A stretch of 64,000 nt of DNA from Acidimicrobiaceae bacterium (GTDB lineage Bacteria; Actinomycetota; Acidimicrobiia; Acidimicrobiales; RAAP-2). Position numbers and translations under genes: made by a program. Below are positions 44,239 through 53,311 of this stretch, piece after piece. The DNA is taken from positions 220,693 to 284,692 of the forward strand of contig PMLJ01000014.1 of NCBI GenBank assembly GCA_003158855.1. The letters are read 5' to 3'. The first letter of the stretch is position 1. Each line of letters opens with the position of its first letter. The notes under the pieces were generated by a model. It made no database searches and was not told where the DNA came from. It was given only the letters and a program-made list of their open reading frames with translations.

Positions 44239-44889
44239 CTACTTCTTGACTATTACGATGGTCTTAATGGTCACGGTCCCCGTGAGGGTCGCCGTGAATG
44301 AGTCGCTCTCATTGCTGCCGGCGGTGGTGTCCTTGATCGAGAACTGGCCATTGAAGCTCAGCGTTCCCGACGCACCCTTGAACTTGCCGGTTCCACTCAG
44401 GATCGTGGCGACACCCTTGACGGTCACCGGTGTGGGCGCCGCGCTGTTGACCGCGCAGGCCTGGGTCTTCGTTGATGACACGACCCTCAACTTCAGGCCG
44501 CTCGCGCCAGTCAACGCTCCGGCGCCCGAGAAGGGGTCACACGTGCTGGCGGCTGAGCCAACGCCCGAACCGCTCACCGTGTTGGCGCCGTCGGTACCCG
44601 TTCCCTTGCCCGAGACGGACGTCGCCTTGACTCCTGAACTGCTCCAGAGCAGGCCAATCGTTCCCGAGTAAGTGCCGTGGAAGGCAACGTGGGTGATCTT
44701 GGTCACCCTCTTCGTCGCGTGATCCGCGAGCGCGGTGTGTGCGACCGGTGCGAGGGGCTTTACGGACGCTGCGCCCGACGGTATGGCCATTCCCATCGTC
44801 GCGAGGAGTCCAATCGCCCCTACCGCGATGGCCTTGCGACCGATTGCCACTTCCGAGCCACTTCTTGGTGCACTCATTCGAATCCTCAT
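44239..44889 (-). CDS. Secreted hypothetical protein
   Basis: 216 residues from the ATG at 44889, chosen for its upstream GGAAGGAA. A signal peptide (IAVGAIGLLATMGMAIPSGAAS) is followed by a strand-rich domain with Gly/Thr/Ser abundance. TFHGTYSGTIGLLWSSSGV-like and GVATILSGTGKFKGASGTL segments recall secreted beta-barrel or allene-oxide-cyclase-like folds, but I assign none. Two cysteines (STCDPF and QACAV) may form a disulfide. First of three consecutive secreted-protein genes. Confidence 0.75.
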   Translation of the reverse strand: MRIRMSAPRSGSEVAIGRKAIAVGAIGLLATMGMAIPSGAASVKPLAPVAHTALADHATKRVTKITHVAFHGTYSGTIGLLWSSSGVKATSVSGKGTGTDGANTVSGSGVGSAASTCDPFSGAGALTGASGLKLRVVSSTKTQACAVNSAAPTPVTVKGVATILSGTGKFKGASGTLSFNGQFSIKDTTAGSNESDSFTATLTGTVTIKTIVIVKK

Positions 44890-45206
44890 TGTTTTTCCTT
44901 CCGATTTCCTCAACGTCTTATAAACATCTTAAGAATTGGGATCCAGAAAAACTATGGGACTACTGGGGCCAAAAGTCACTTCGTCGGCCCCACGGCGCCG
45001 GCAAACCTAAGCAATCCATCGGTAGAGCGACGCAACGTGCGAAGTCGTAAACGGATTGTAATAGTGAGCCAGGAAGTGCGCGGCTAATATTTCAGCTTCG
45101 TGTCCGGATTCGACGTCGCGAGTGGCCGCGATGCCTCGCCCTCTCCGACGAACCCCATGCGCTTGCGGCGAATTCGATCGATGCCCGCCAATGCGAGAAG
45201 CCGTCC
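44890..45206. other. Non-coding gap with structured elements between korB and the secreted cluster
   Basis: No gene seen. Two inverted repeats are visible. TGGGGCC (44964-44970) pairs with GGCCCCA (44986-44992). A longer interrupted stem has CAATCC (45012-45017) with GGATTG (45053-45058) enclosing CGAC/GTCG (45028-45031, 45044-45047). The segment next to the secreted gene is AT-rich (44915-44960), a likely promoter area. Either hairpin could end korB transcription. Confidence 0.45.
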
Positions 45207-46262
45207 TCAGCAAAAGCTCGTCATCATCTTGGCCAGCTCCGCCGAACCCGGGCAGAGCTTCTGGTACGGGACGGTGTTTAGGGCGTACTCGGGAGTGTTG
45301 TTGAGTTCGTGCACGTCGAGCGCCGACTCGTCCACGTAGAGCAGGCCCGTCGCGATTTCCCCGCGGTTGCGGCGCTCTCGAATGTACTCTTCCACCTTTT
45401 GGCGGTCGTAGGGGTCGTAGCCGCTCGGCACCGATCGAAAGCGGACCACGCTACCGTCGTGCATCGTGATTTCGGTCGCGTCGTTTTCGTCCAAGGACTT
45501 GTGGATCTCTTTTCGAATCGGAATGAAGTCGGTCTCAATCTCCTTCACCTCATGCTCTCGCATGAACCGGTAGCTCTTGGTGGAACCCTCGTGGTCGTTG
45601 AATGTCACGCACGGCGAAATCACGTCGATGAGGGCCAGTCCGTTGTGCGCGGCCGCGGCCTTCAGGATCGGCACGAGTTGCGCCTTGTCGCCCGAGAAGC
45701 TCCGTGCGAGGAACGTGGCGCCCATGCTGAGCCCGAGCAGAACGGGATCGATCGGGGCCATGGCGTTCGGCTCGCCCTTCTTCAGCCGTGATCCGATGTC
45801 CGCCGACGCCGAGAACTGCCCCTTGGTGAGGCCGTACACGCCGTTGTTCTCGATCACGTAGATCATGTTCACGTTGCGCCGGATGGCGTGGGCCAGGTGC
45901 CCGAGACCAATCGACAGCGAGTCGCCGTCGCCGGAAATGCCGATGTACGTCAACTCCCGGTTCGCGGCGTTCGCGCCCGTGGCGATCGTCGCCATTCGTC
46001 CGTGCGCAGAGTTGAAGCCGTGCGCGCCCCGCACGAAGTAGGTCGGAGTCTTCGACGAGCATCCGATCCCGCTCAGTTTGGCGATCGTATGCGGGGGCGT
46101 CGAGAGTTCCCAGAACGCGTGGGTGATCGCCGCGGTAACCGAGTCGTGGCCGCAGCCCGCGCAGAGCGTCGATACGGCGCCCTCATAGTCACGGATCGTG
46201 AGGCCGATCTCGTTCTTCGGAAGCGAGGCGAGCGGGATGATGGGCTTAACGATTGACGTCAT
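45207..46262 (-). CDS. korB: 2-oxoacid:ferredoxin oxidoreductase beta subunit (2-oxoglutarate type)
   Basis: 351 residues. TPP-binding motif GDGDSLSIGLGHLAHAIRRN with ENNGVYGLTKGQ, and cluster cysteines in LCAGCGHDSV, GIGCSSKTP and ISPCVTFND. With the alpha subunit it decarboxylates a 2-oxoacid, most likely 2-oxoglutarate, to the acyl-CoA and reduces ferredoxin. The start overlaps korA (ATGA). Confidence 0.93.
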   Translation of the reverse strand: MTSIVKPIIPLASLPKNEIGLTIRDYEGAVSTLCAGCGHDSVTAAITHAFWELSTPPHTIAKLSGIGCSSKTPTYFVRGAHGFNSAHGRMATIATGANAANRELTYIGISGDGDSLSIGLGHLAHAIRRNVNMIYVIENNGVYGLTKGQFSASADIGSRLKKGEPNAMAPIDPVLLGLSMGATFLARSFSGDKAQLVPILKAAAAHNGLALIDVISPCVTFNDHEGSTKSYRFMREHEVKEIETDFIPIRKEIHKSLDENDATEITMHDGSVVRFRSVPSGYDPYDRQKVEEYIRERRNRGEIATGLLYVDESALDVHELNNTPEYALNTVPYQKLCPGSAELAKMMTSFC

Positions 46263-48106
46263 TGTTTGTTCTCCAACTGGCTGGTGACACCGTCGACCAC
46301 CTGACGGGCGCTTAACGGAAAGCCCCCGTAGGCGAGCAAAGGCCGCATCTTCTCGATGGCTACTCCCGTCTCGATGCAGATCAGTGAGCGCAACTGGGCG
46401 TCACGGTTCTGCTCCACGACAAAGCAGTAGTCGTGCTCTTCGACGAACTGGCGTACCTCGGGCACGAACGGAAAGCCCCTCACGCGCATGAAGTCGGCGA
46501 CGAGGCCGCCGTCGGCCAGCTGGTCGATCGCTTCGCGCACCGCGAGATCGCAGCCCCCGAGTGTGATGATGCCCACCGTCGCACCGTCGTGGCGTTCTAC
46601 GACCGGTGCCGGTACATGGGTCGCCGATGCGGCGTGCTTCTTCTTCAGGCGATCGACCACTTCCTGGTACTTTTCGGAGTCCTCGGTGTAGACGCCGAAC
46701 TTGTCGTGGCCCGAGCCCCTGATGAAGTAGGCACCCTTGGAGTCCGAACCCGGCAGCGTCCTCGGCGTGACGAACTCCGAGTCCTCGTCGGTGTAGCGGA
46801 AGAATTCGGCCATTCCCGCGAGATCCACGTCGTTGAGGACCCGGCCGCGATCGGGAACGTACGAGTCGTCCCACGTGAGTTCGGGCACGACCCAGTCGTT
46901 CATCCCGATGTCGAGGTCGCTCAGCATGAAGACGGGCGTCTGGAAGCGCTCGGCAATATCGAAACACTGCACCGCGAATTCGAAGCACTCTCGCGGGTTC
47001 GCGGGGAACAGCAGGATGTGCTTGGTGTCACCGTGCGACGCGTACGCGCAGAGCAGGATGTCGGATTGCTGGGTCCTGGTCGGCATGCCCGTCGACGGAC
47101 CGGTTCGTTGGACGTCGATCAGCACCGCGGGGATCTCGGTGTAGTACGCGAGTCCGAGCAGCTCGTTCATCAGAGAAATGCCCGGACCCGACGTGGAAGT
47201 GAAGGCGCGAGCCCCGTTCCACGACGCCCCGAGCACCATGCCGATGGCCGCGATCTCATCTTCGGCCTGGATTATCAGGTAGTTGTTCTTGTACGGCAAC
47301 TCGCCGGGCGCCGGGTTCTCCACGGGTTCGCGGCGGAACTGGGCGCAGAGCCGCGTGAAGTTGTCCATCACCGCGGTCGCCGGGGTGATGGGATACCACC
47401 CCGAGACGGTGGCGCCCGCGTAGAGGCAACCGAGCGCGGCCGCGGTATTGCCGTCGATCAGGATTGAGTTCTTCGTTGCGTCCATTGGCTCCACTCGAAA
47501 GGGCAGCGGGCACTCGAAGTTCTCCTTCGCGTAGTTGTACCCGAGCCGCAGGGCGTTCTGGTTTGATTCACGCAGCAGCTCGTTTCGAGCAAAGGTCTCC
47601 GACAAGAGGTCGGACACCAGCTCGATGTCGATGCCGACGAGGGCAACAACCGCTCCCGCGTAAGCGACGTTCTTCATGAGGATTCGCTCGCGCGGCGCGG
47701 CGAAGTTCTCGATGCACATGCGCGCGAGCGGCACGCCCAGGAACGTGACGTCGGGGCGCAGGAGGTGCTCGTCGAGCGGCCACGAGGAGTCGTACAGCAC
47801 GTAGCCCCCGGAGCGGACGTCCTTGATGTCCTCTTCGTAGGTCGCCGAGTTCATCGCGACCATCAGGTCGTAATCCAGGGCCCGCGCGGTGTAGCCGGAC
47901 TTGTTCACGCGAATCTCGTACCAGGTCGGGAGCCCTTGGATGTTGGACGGGAAAAGGTTCTTTCCGGAAACCGGAATCCCCATCCGAAAGATCGCCTGCA
48001 TCAGCAAGCTGTTGGCGCTCGCCGACCCGGTGCCGTTGACGTTGGCCAGCTTGATCGCGAAATCGTTGACCCTGACGGTGGTGTCCTGAGCGGTATCAAT
48101 CGCCAT
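46259..48106 (-). CDS. korA: 2-oxoacid:ferredoxin oxidoreductase alpha subunit (gamma-alpha fusion)
   Basis: 615 residues. An N-terminal gamma domain (ANVNGTGSASANSLLMQAIF ... GIPVSGKNLFP ... PTWYEIRVNKSGYTA) is fused to the alpha domain (GWYPITPATAVMDNF, EDEIAAIGMVLGASWNGARA, TSTSGPGISLMNELLGLAYY). This gamma-alpha fusion is usual for the actinobacterial KorA type. It binds CoA and, with KorB, TPP. Immediately downstream of the GltD-like gene (3 bp). Confidence 0.93.
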   Translation of the reverse strand: MAIDTAQDTTVRVNDFAIKLANVNGTGSASANSLLMQAIFRMGIPVSGKNLFPSNIQGLPTWYEIRVNKSGYTARALDYDLMVAMNSATYEEDIKDVRSGGYVLYDSSWPLDEHLLRPDVTFLGVPLARMCIENFAAPRERILMKNVAYAGAVVALVGIDIELVSDLLSETFARNELLRESNQNALRLGYNYAKENFECPLPFRVEPMDATKNSILIDGNTAAALGCLYAGATVSGWYPITPATAVMDNFTRLCAQFRREPVENPAPGELPYKNNYLIIQAEDEIAAIGMVLGASWNGARAFTSTSGPGISLMNELLGLAYYTEIPAVLIDVQRTGPSTGMPTRTQQSDILLCAYASHGDTKHILLFPANPRECFEFAVQCFDIAERFQTPVFMLSDLDIGMNDWVVPELTWDDSYVPDRGRVLNDVDLAGMAEFFRYTDEDSEFVTPRTLPGSDSKGAYFIRGSGHDKFGVYTEDSEKYQEVVDRLKKKHAASATHVPAPVVERHDGATVGIITLGGCDLAVREAIDQLADGGLVADFMRVRGFPFVPEVRQFVEEHDYCFVVEQNRDAQLRSLICIETGVAIEKMRPLLAYGGFPLSARQVVDGVTSQLENKQ

Positions 48107-48109
48107 GAC

Positions 48110-49930
48110 CTAACTCCCCATTTCGATTATTGCTCTTGCGCGCCGCACGGGAATCCGCAGGATCCCCGAGTCAGCCGCGTACGGAATCTGTAGCTCGAAC
48201 TCTTCCATGTCCCATGCGGCAGTCGGACAGCGCTCGGCACAAAGTCCGCAGTGGACGCAGACGTTCTCGTCCTTCACCATGACCCGCCCGGTTTGGGGCA
48301 GCCCGGCCGAGACGTAGAGCGACTGCTTGGGGTTGACTGACGACGCCGAGAGGCGCTCGCGCAGCTCCGCCTCGTCGCCGTTTTCGGTGATCGTGAGGCA
48401 CTGCACCGGACAGATGTCGATGCAGGCGTCGCACTCGATGCAGAGCGGCGCCTTGAAGGTCGTCTGCACGTCGCAGTTCAGGCAGCGCTGCACCTCGCGA
48501 GCCGCCTGCTCGGCGCTGAAGCCGAGTTCGACCTCGAGCTCCAGCGACTCGAATCGCTTCGAAAGCTCGATGTGGGTCATCTTCTGGCGCGGTGAGGGGT
48601 TGTAGTCGTTGTGGTAGCTCCACTCGTTCATGCCCATCTTGGTGCTGCTGATCTCCATACCGAGCGCCGGTCGGACCTCCACCGGTTCTCCCGAGCAGTG
48701 CGCGTGAATCGACAGCGCGGCCTGGTGTCCGTGGGCGACCGCCCAGATTATGTTCTTGGGCCCGAAGGCCGCGTCGCCACCGAAGAAGACTCCAGGCAGC
48801 GTCGACTGGAACGTCACGTCGTCGACGACCGGCATATCCCATTCGCCGAACTCCATGCCGAGATCTCGCTCGATCCACGGGAACGCGTTCTCCTGGCCAA
48901 TGGCCAGAATTACGTCGTCACAAGGGACGATGACCGTGTCGAGGACCGTCGAGTGCACCGCACCCTCGTCCCATTCCAGAACATCGAACTCCATGCCGAC
49001 CAATCTGCCGTTCTCGATCACGAATCGCTTCGGCGCGTGGTTCACAATGATCTCGACGCCCTCTTCCTCGGCGTCTTCGAGTTCCCACGGCGAGGCCTTG
49101 AAGTATTCGCGGGGTCGCCGGGCCATGACCTTTATCGCCTTGCCGCCGAGACGTCGCGACGAGCGACAGCAGTCCATGGCGGTGTTTCCCACACCAATGA
49201 TCAGCACGCGCTCGCCGATCGTGTCGACGTGGCCAAAAGCCACTGACTCCAACCAGTCGATGCCGCTGTGGATGTTCGTCTCGCCCTCGTCGTGGCGTCC
49301 AGGCAGCTCCAGTCCCTTGGCGCGGGGAGCGCCGACACCCACGAAGATGGCGTCGAACCTCTCGTCGAGCAGCGCCTTCAGGCTCGTGATCGGCGAGTTG
49401 TAACGGATGTCGACGCCCATGTCGAGAATGACCTGGGTTTCCTCGTCGAGCACCTTCGCGGGAAGGCGAAACTCGGGGATGTTCGACCGCATCAAGCCGC
49501 CCGGCTTGTCGAACTGCTCGAACATCACGACTTCGTAGCCCAACGGCATGAGGTCATTGGCGACCGTGAGCGCCGAGGGGCCCGCGCCGATGCAGGCGAC
49601 GCGCTTGGAGTTCTTCTTCTCTGGGATTTCGGGCAGTCGATCGCTGATGTCGCCCTTCAGATCAGCCGCCACCCGCTTCAGACGGCAGATCGCGACAGGG
49701 CTCCCGTCGACCCTCGTGCGTCGGCACGCCGGTTCGCAGGGCCGGTCGCACGTCCGGCCCAGGACGCCCGGAAAGACGTTGGATTCACGGTTCAACATGT
49801 AGGCGTCGTCGAATCGTCCTTGGGCGATGAGGCGAATGTAGCCGGGCACGTCGGTGTGTGCGGGACACGCCCATTGGCAGTCGACGACCTTGTGGAAATA
49901 ATTCGGATCCCGATCGTTCGTAGGCTCCAT
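48110..49930 (-). CDS. GltD-like FAD/NAD(P) oxidoreductase fused to a ferredoxin domain
   Basis: 606 residues. N-terminal Fe-S part: CQWACPAHTDVPGYIRLI and RTCDRPCEPACRR. Then two nucleotide-binding folds: CIGAGPSALTVANDL with FEQFDKPGGLMRS, and RVLIIGVGNTAMDCCRSSRR. The C-terminus has two ferredoxin-type cluster motifs (CIECDACIDICPVQCL and CVHCGLCAERCP). It likely exchanges electrons between NAD(P)H and ferredoxin for the KorAB enzyme. The start at 49930 is set by GAAGGAGAG eight bases upstream. Confidence 0.88.
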   Translation of the reverse strand: MEPTNDRDPNYFHKVVDCQWACPAHTDVPGYIRLIAQGRFDDAYMLNRESNVFPGVLGRTCDRPCEPACRRTRVDGSPVAICRLKRVAADLKGDISDRLPEIPEKKNSKRVACIGAGPSALTVANDLMPLGYEVVMFEQFDKPGGLMRSNIPEFRLPAKVLDEETQVILDMGVDIRYNSPITSLKALLDERFDAIFVGVGAPRAKGLELPGRHDEGETNIHSGIDWLESVAFGHVDTIGERVLIIGVGNTAMDCCRSSRRLGGKAIKVMARRPREYFKASPWELEDAEEEGVEIIVNHAPKRFVIENGRLVGMEFDVLEWDEGAVHSTVLDTVIVPCDDVILAIGQENAFPWIERDLGMEFGEWDMPVVDDVTFQSTLPGVFFGGDAAFGPKNIIWAVAHGHQAALSIHAHCSGEPVEVRPALGMEISSTKMGMNEWSYHNDYNPSPRQKMTHIELSKRFESLELEVELGFSAEQAAREVQRCLNCDVQTTFKAPLCIECDACIDICPVQCLTITENGDEAELRERLSASSVNPKQSLYVSAGLPQTGRVMVKDENVCVHCGLCAERCPTAAWDMEEFELQIPYAADSGILRIPVRRARAIIEMGS

Positions 49931-50577
49931 CAAACACTCTCCTTCGACAATCTCGGCCATTCGCACATTACAAACGCGTCGCCCAGCACGGCCTTTTGCC
50001 AACTGTAGTCCGATCGATTCTTGAGGATCGGCCATAACAAAGGACTTACGTCACAGGATCTTCGATGTTGCGGCTTCGACACCGATGACGACGACATCGC
50101 TCAAGTCTGGCAACCGACCGAGCGTCGCATCCCAGGGAGTCCGGGGCCAAAGGTCTCGAATGGACCCACCCCACGAAGTAGTCGACCGTCGACCGACTAC
50201 TTACAGCTGGCTGACTTCGTCGCTTACCGCGCCGCCAATGCTCGACTGCTGCCACCTGACGCAAGCGGGGCGACGTCGGGCGACCAGGAGCTGTGCGGGT
50301 ACTACTGTCACTGTTCTTGAGCTGCCCGTCACTTCACGCGGCGGTCGCAAATCGCATTCAAGTCGGATATGTCGATAGAGACGGGGAGCACGCGACGGGA
50401 TTCGTCATCGATGGCGCACTCCCCTGACGTCCGCGCGGCCGTGGCGAACCTGGTCATTGACGGCGGACTCGTCGACGCCCACCCCTACCGTTGCGCACCT
50501 CGAGCGCGCGATGCAGTTTCAACGGCGCCGTTCGTTGAGGCTCGACACCGGCCAAACTGACCCCTCAGCCCAAAGAC
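49931..50577. other. Region without a convincing gene
   Basis: About 650 bp. Plus-strand frames (for example 50021-50320 and 50369-50560) have poor composition and no recognised family. A plus-strand fragment reading DYLQLADFVAYRAAN recalls the end of DUF3800-type proteins, and one near 50330-50427 reads as ordinary protein (NRIQVGYVDRDGEHATGFVI). These may be remnants of decayed genes. The minus-strand 5' region of the GltD-like gene, with its promoter, must lie here. Confidence 0.3.
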
Positions 50578-51000
50578 TCAATCGTCCGCGTAGCGGGCCA
50601 CCGTGAAGGCAATGGTCGTCGGCACGCTGAGAGTGAAGACGAGCAGCATGAGCGTCACGATCACGAGCGAAGCTCCCCTCGTCTGGTCGCGAACAAAGGC
50701 GAACTCGATCATCGCCGCCGTGACGAGGTCCGCGAAGATTGCCCACTTGAAGACCAGGAGGAAGGTCTTGCGCGAGAAGTTCCTTAATCGAACGAGGAGG
50801 ACCGCCGCTGAACCGAGCAGAATGGCTCCGCCCACCAACAGCGCGGCCGCCGCGCTCAAGGGCGCCTTTCGTGGTGCGTACGACGCCATCAAGATGCCCC
50901 CGATGATGACGAGGGCCAAAGCGCCAGTGCTCAGCCAGCCAATAGGCGGGAATGGACGATCCTCACCAGCACCCCCCGAGGCCATCTCGTGCGTACTCAT
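50578..51000 (-). CDS. Small integral membrane protein, function unknown
   Basis: 140 residues, four hydrophobic segments (STGALALVIIGGILMASY, LSAAAALLVGGAILLGSAAVLL, FLLVFKWAIFADLVTAAMIE, ASLVIVTLMLLVFTLSVP). No motif recognised. The start overlaps the stop of the preceding membrane protein (ATGA), so the two probably act together. Confidence 0.75.
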   Translation of the reverse strand: MSTHEMASGGAGEDRPFPPIGWLSTGALALVIIGGILMASYAPRKAPLSAAAALLVGGAILLGSAAVLLVRLRNFSRKTFLLVFKWAIFADLVTAAMIEFAFVRDQTRGASLVIVTLMLLVFTLSVPTTIAFTVARYADD

Positions 51001-51608
51001 TGCGTGGCCACCCTGGTCATGATGACCAACGTCGCGATCTGCATGAGCCCCGTGATGCCCGAGGTGTAGATGAATCTCTTCATCAGCCGTCCAATCAGCT
51101 CACCGTTGGGGATTGGCTTGTTCATCTCGAAGAGCACGGCGATGTTCGCCGGCTCGAGGATGCCCAGCGCGATCACTGCCATGACGCCGACGACGCAGAA
51201 CGAGACGATGAGCCACGCATGGTTGGGACTCTTGGCGTAGAGGTTTCCCATCTTGCGCGCAATCTGAAACCCCGAAGCGAGCGTCATCATGACGACCGTC
51301 GGCATGATGATGACCATCTTGGGCATGAACCGGGCCGAGAACTCCGCCCTCGCGGGAATCGACAGGCGACCGAGAATCGGCCCAATCACCAAGCCAACGA
51401 AGAGGTCGATGCCGGTCCAGAGTCCCCCACCCACCACGTGGCAGAACACCAGGGCCCACTCCCAGTTGCCCCAGATTGCCGCGATGACGATGATCACCGC
51501 TGCGCCCGAGACAGGGAGCCCCCGCAAGGGCACTATCTGTATTTTCGGCCGGTCCATCGGTGGACCTTCGTGCGGCGAAGTGACGAATCCGTCGACAGTC
51601 TCGGTCAT
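50997..51608 (-). CDS. Integral membrane protein, CopD/DUF2269-like pattern
   Basis: 203 residues from ATG 51608 (GGGGAG upstream). Five spans; a histidine lies inside a span in VFCHVVGGGLWTGIDLFVGL and the sequence continues LVIGPILGRLSIPARAEFSA. This resembles membrane proteins of the CopD/DUF2269 kind that place His residues in the bilayer, sometimes for heme or copper. The link is weak. Coupled to the small membrane protein downstream. Confidence 0.7.
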   Translation of the reverse strand: MTETVDGFVTSPHEGPPMDRPKIQIVPLRGLPVSGAAVIIVIAAIWGNWEWALVFCHVVGGGLWTGIDLFVGLVIGPILGRLSIPARAEFSARFMPKMVIIMPTVVMMTLASGFQIARKMGNLYAKSPNHAWLIVSFCVVGVMAVIALGILEPANIAVLFEMNKPIPNGELIGRLMKRFIYTSGITGLMQIATLVIMTRVATQ

Positions 51609-51844
51609 GCTCGATCTCCCCAATCTCGCCGCAAGTTAACTCCGGTAATCTAACTGGTCACAAGGTGAATTTCCAGAAGCAACTACTTAACTTTCAGTAC
51701 CCGCGAGCCCGGTATCAAGGACGAGTCGCTGGGTGGCTCTGCTGAGGCACCTGCTCACTTTCCTTCAACGAGTTTGGCCAAAGTGCAGAACTGCGACGAA
51801 GGCCCTCTGACGCGGCGAGAAACCCCCGAGTCAGGCCGAGAAAC

Positions 51845-51883
51845 ATGAGAGCCCCGAGGCGGGTGGTGACTCGGGGCTCTCAT
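51845..51883 (-). terminator. Terminator after the TauD-family gene
   Basis: A perfect 14-bp inverted repeat, ATGAGAGCCCCGAG (51845-51858) and CTCGGGGCTCTCAT (51870-51883), with an 11-nt loop, lies eight bases beyond the dioxygenase stop. On the minus strand it is followed by a short T-rich run (GTTTCTC). It is a good intrinsic terminator candidate with a weak U-tract. Confidence 0.7.
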
Positions 51884-51890
51884 GAGCAAA

Positions 51891-52772
51891 TCAGACGGGC
51901 TTGTCGCCCTTCAGCGTGACGCGCTGGATGACCCGGTGCTGCTTTCCGAAGTCACCGACCACCGAGTGCTGCGTTGCGCGGTTGTCCCAAAAACCAACGT
52001 CGCCCTGAGTCCAGTGGTAGCGCACGGTGTACTCGGGCCGCACCGAGTGCTTGTAGAGAAACGAGAGCAGTACGTCGCTCTCGTTGCGATCGAGCTCGAC
52101 GATGTGCGACGTGAACCCCGGATTGACGAACAGGACCCGAGCACCCGTCTCGGGGTGCGTGCGAACGACCGGATGGACGACCGGAGCGATGTCAACCTCG
52201 ACCTCTCCTTCCCACTTTCCCTTCCCGAAGCGCTCCAGGGCACCCTTGAATGCATCGCGGCCGTCGTGGACTGCGGTGAGGGTCAAGAGATAGGACTGCA
52301 ACGAAGTGCTCAGGTCCTCAAACGCCGCCTGCTGGTCAGAGAACAGCGTGTCGCCGCCCGACAGCGGGATGTGCACTGCGTTCAAGATCGATCCGAGCGG
52401 CGGGTGCTTTACGAACGTCACGTCGGTGTGCCATTCAAGACCCTGCTTGCGCGTGCTGATGTCGCCGTAGCTCGCGTAGACCTCGCGGGCCTTGGTGTAA
52501 TCAATCTCGAAGATGTTCGGGTATCCCTTGATGCCGGGGATCACGGGGTGGCCCTCGGTTGGCTCACCGAACAGACTCGCGAACGCAAGGTGGCTGTCCG
52601 GATCGAGATGCTGACCCTGGAAGAAGACGACTTTGCGATCGAGCCACACCTGACGAATGGCGTCAACGGTGGCCCGGTCGAGGCTTCGAAGATCCACGCC
52701 GCGAATCACCGCTCCGATCGATCCCGAAAGCGGGGTCACTTCCAACTTCACTTCTCTCTCAACTACCGTCAT
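51891..52772 (-). CDS. TauD/TfdA-family Fe(II)/2-oxoglutarate dioxygenase
   Basis: 293 residues from ATG 52772. Iron ligands: the HxD in EWHTDVTFVKHPP and the distal His in NRATQHSVVGDFG; the Arg that binds 2-oxoglutarate follows in HRVIQRVTLKG. The N-terminus GSIGAVIRGVDLRSLD is typical of TauD. It hydroxylates a small substrate (taurine, aryloxyacetate or alkyl sulfate in known members). Substrate not predictable; no sulfonate transporter is adjacent. Confidence 0.93.
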   Translation of the reverse strand: MTVVEREVKLEVTPLSGSIGAVIRGVDLRSLDRATVDAIRQVWLDRKVVFFQGQHLDPDSHLAFASLFGEPTEGHPVIPGIKGYPNIFEIDYTKAREVYASYGDISTRKQGLEWHTDVTFVKHPPLGSILNAVHIPLSGGDTLFSDQQAAFEDLSTSLQSYLLTLTAVHDGRDAFKGALERFGKGKWEGEVEVDIAPVVHPVVRTHPETGARVLFVNPGFTSHIVELDRNESDVLLSFLYKHSVRPEYTVRYHWTQGDVGFWDNRATQHSVVGDFGKQHRVIQRVTLKGDKPV

Positions 52773-52983
52773 GATTTCTTCTGCCTTGGGGTTGTGGACT
52801 ACGCTGGCTTGAGTAATCACTCTATACCCGATAGATTAAGTCATATATAACAACGTTAGGCATTTCCCGTTGATTCTCACGTGTTCCGGGCTCGCTGCCC
52901 ATGTTGGCGCCGTAAAACCTATTATTTCCATTGAAATAGTATTTTTCGAGCTCCCGGTGCTCGTCGAAAGGCGGATCTGAACG
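52773..52983. promoter_or_regulatory. AT-rich region upstream of the dioxygenase gene
   Basis: The stretch 52815-52945 is markedly AT-rich for this genome (for example gattaagtcatatataacaac and attatttccattgaaatagtat). It is the likely promoter region for the dioxygenase on the minus strand. No exact -35/-10 is claimed. Confidence 0.4.
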
Positions 52984-53264
52984 ATGACCACCACGACGAA
53001 CGAGGCGGGCCAGAACGAGGACAGCGTTGCCGGGCCCAAGCTCGAGACCAGGCTCACCGAGGGACTCGTCACTCCGCGTGACCAACGCCAACGAAAGCGA
53101 AGCACCTCCACCTTGGTCCCATTCAACTCACACGTGATCATGGCACCCAGTCCCAAGCAGATGCGCTCAATCAGCGGAGGGACCTGCCCACGTCGGTGGT
53201 TGCGAAGAAGATCTTCGCCGACCGCTTCAACCCGATCATCGCAACCTTGCCAACTCCCAGTTGA
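52984..53264 (+). pseudogene. Possible decayed, frameshifted coding sequence
   Basis: A plus-strand ATG frame reads plausibly for about 38 residues (MTTTTNEAGQNEDSVAGPKL then ETRLTEGLVTPRDQR) and then turns to low-quality sequence. A different frame then reads well to a TGA at 53262 (HLHLGPIQLTRDHGTQSQAD, then LPTSVVAKKIFADRFNPIIA). Together they look like one gene broken by a frameshift or deletion. The family is not recognised. Confidence 0.28.
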
Positions 53265-53311
53265 ATCGTGCATTCGAAACGTCGTGATCAAGACCGAGTT
53301 CGAAGGCATCC

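Noticed and set aside
46433..47467. 344-codon plus-strand frame opposite korA
   Set aside because: Shadow of korA codon bias; no motif, and no ribosome binding site noticed.
50021..50320. 99-codon plus-strand frame with a LQLADFVAYRA phrase
   Set aside because: Only one short stretch recalls DUF3800 proteins; the rest is low quality, so it is noted as a possible remnant and not called as a gene.
51882..52850. 322-codon plus-strand frame opposite the dioxygenase
   Set aside because: Antisense of a clear TauD-family gene; no recognisable domain.
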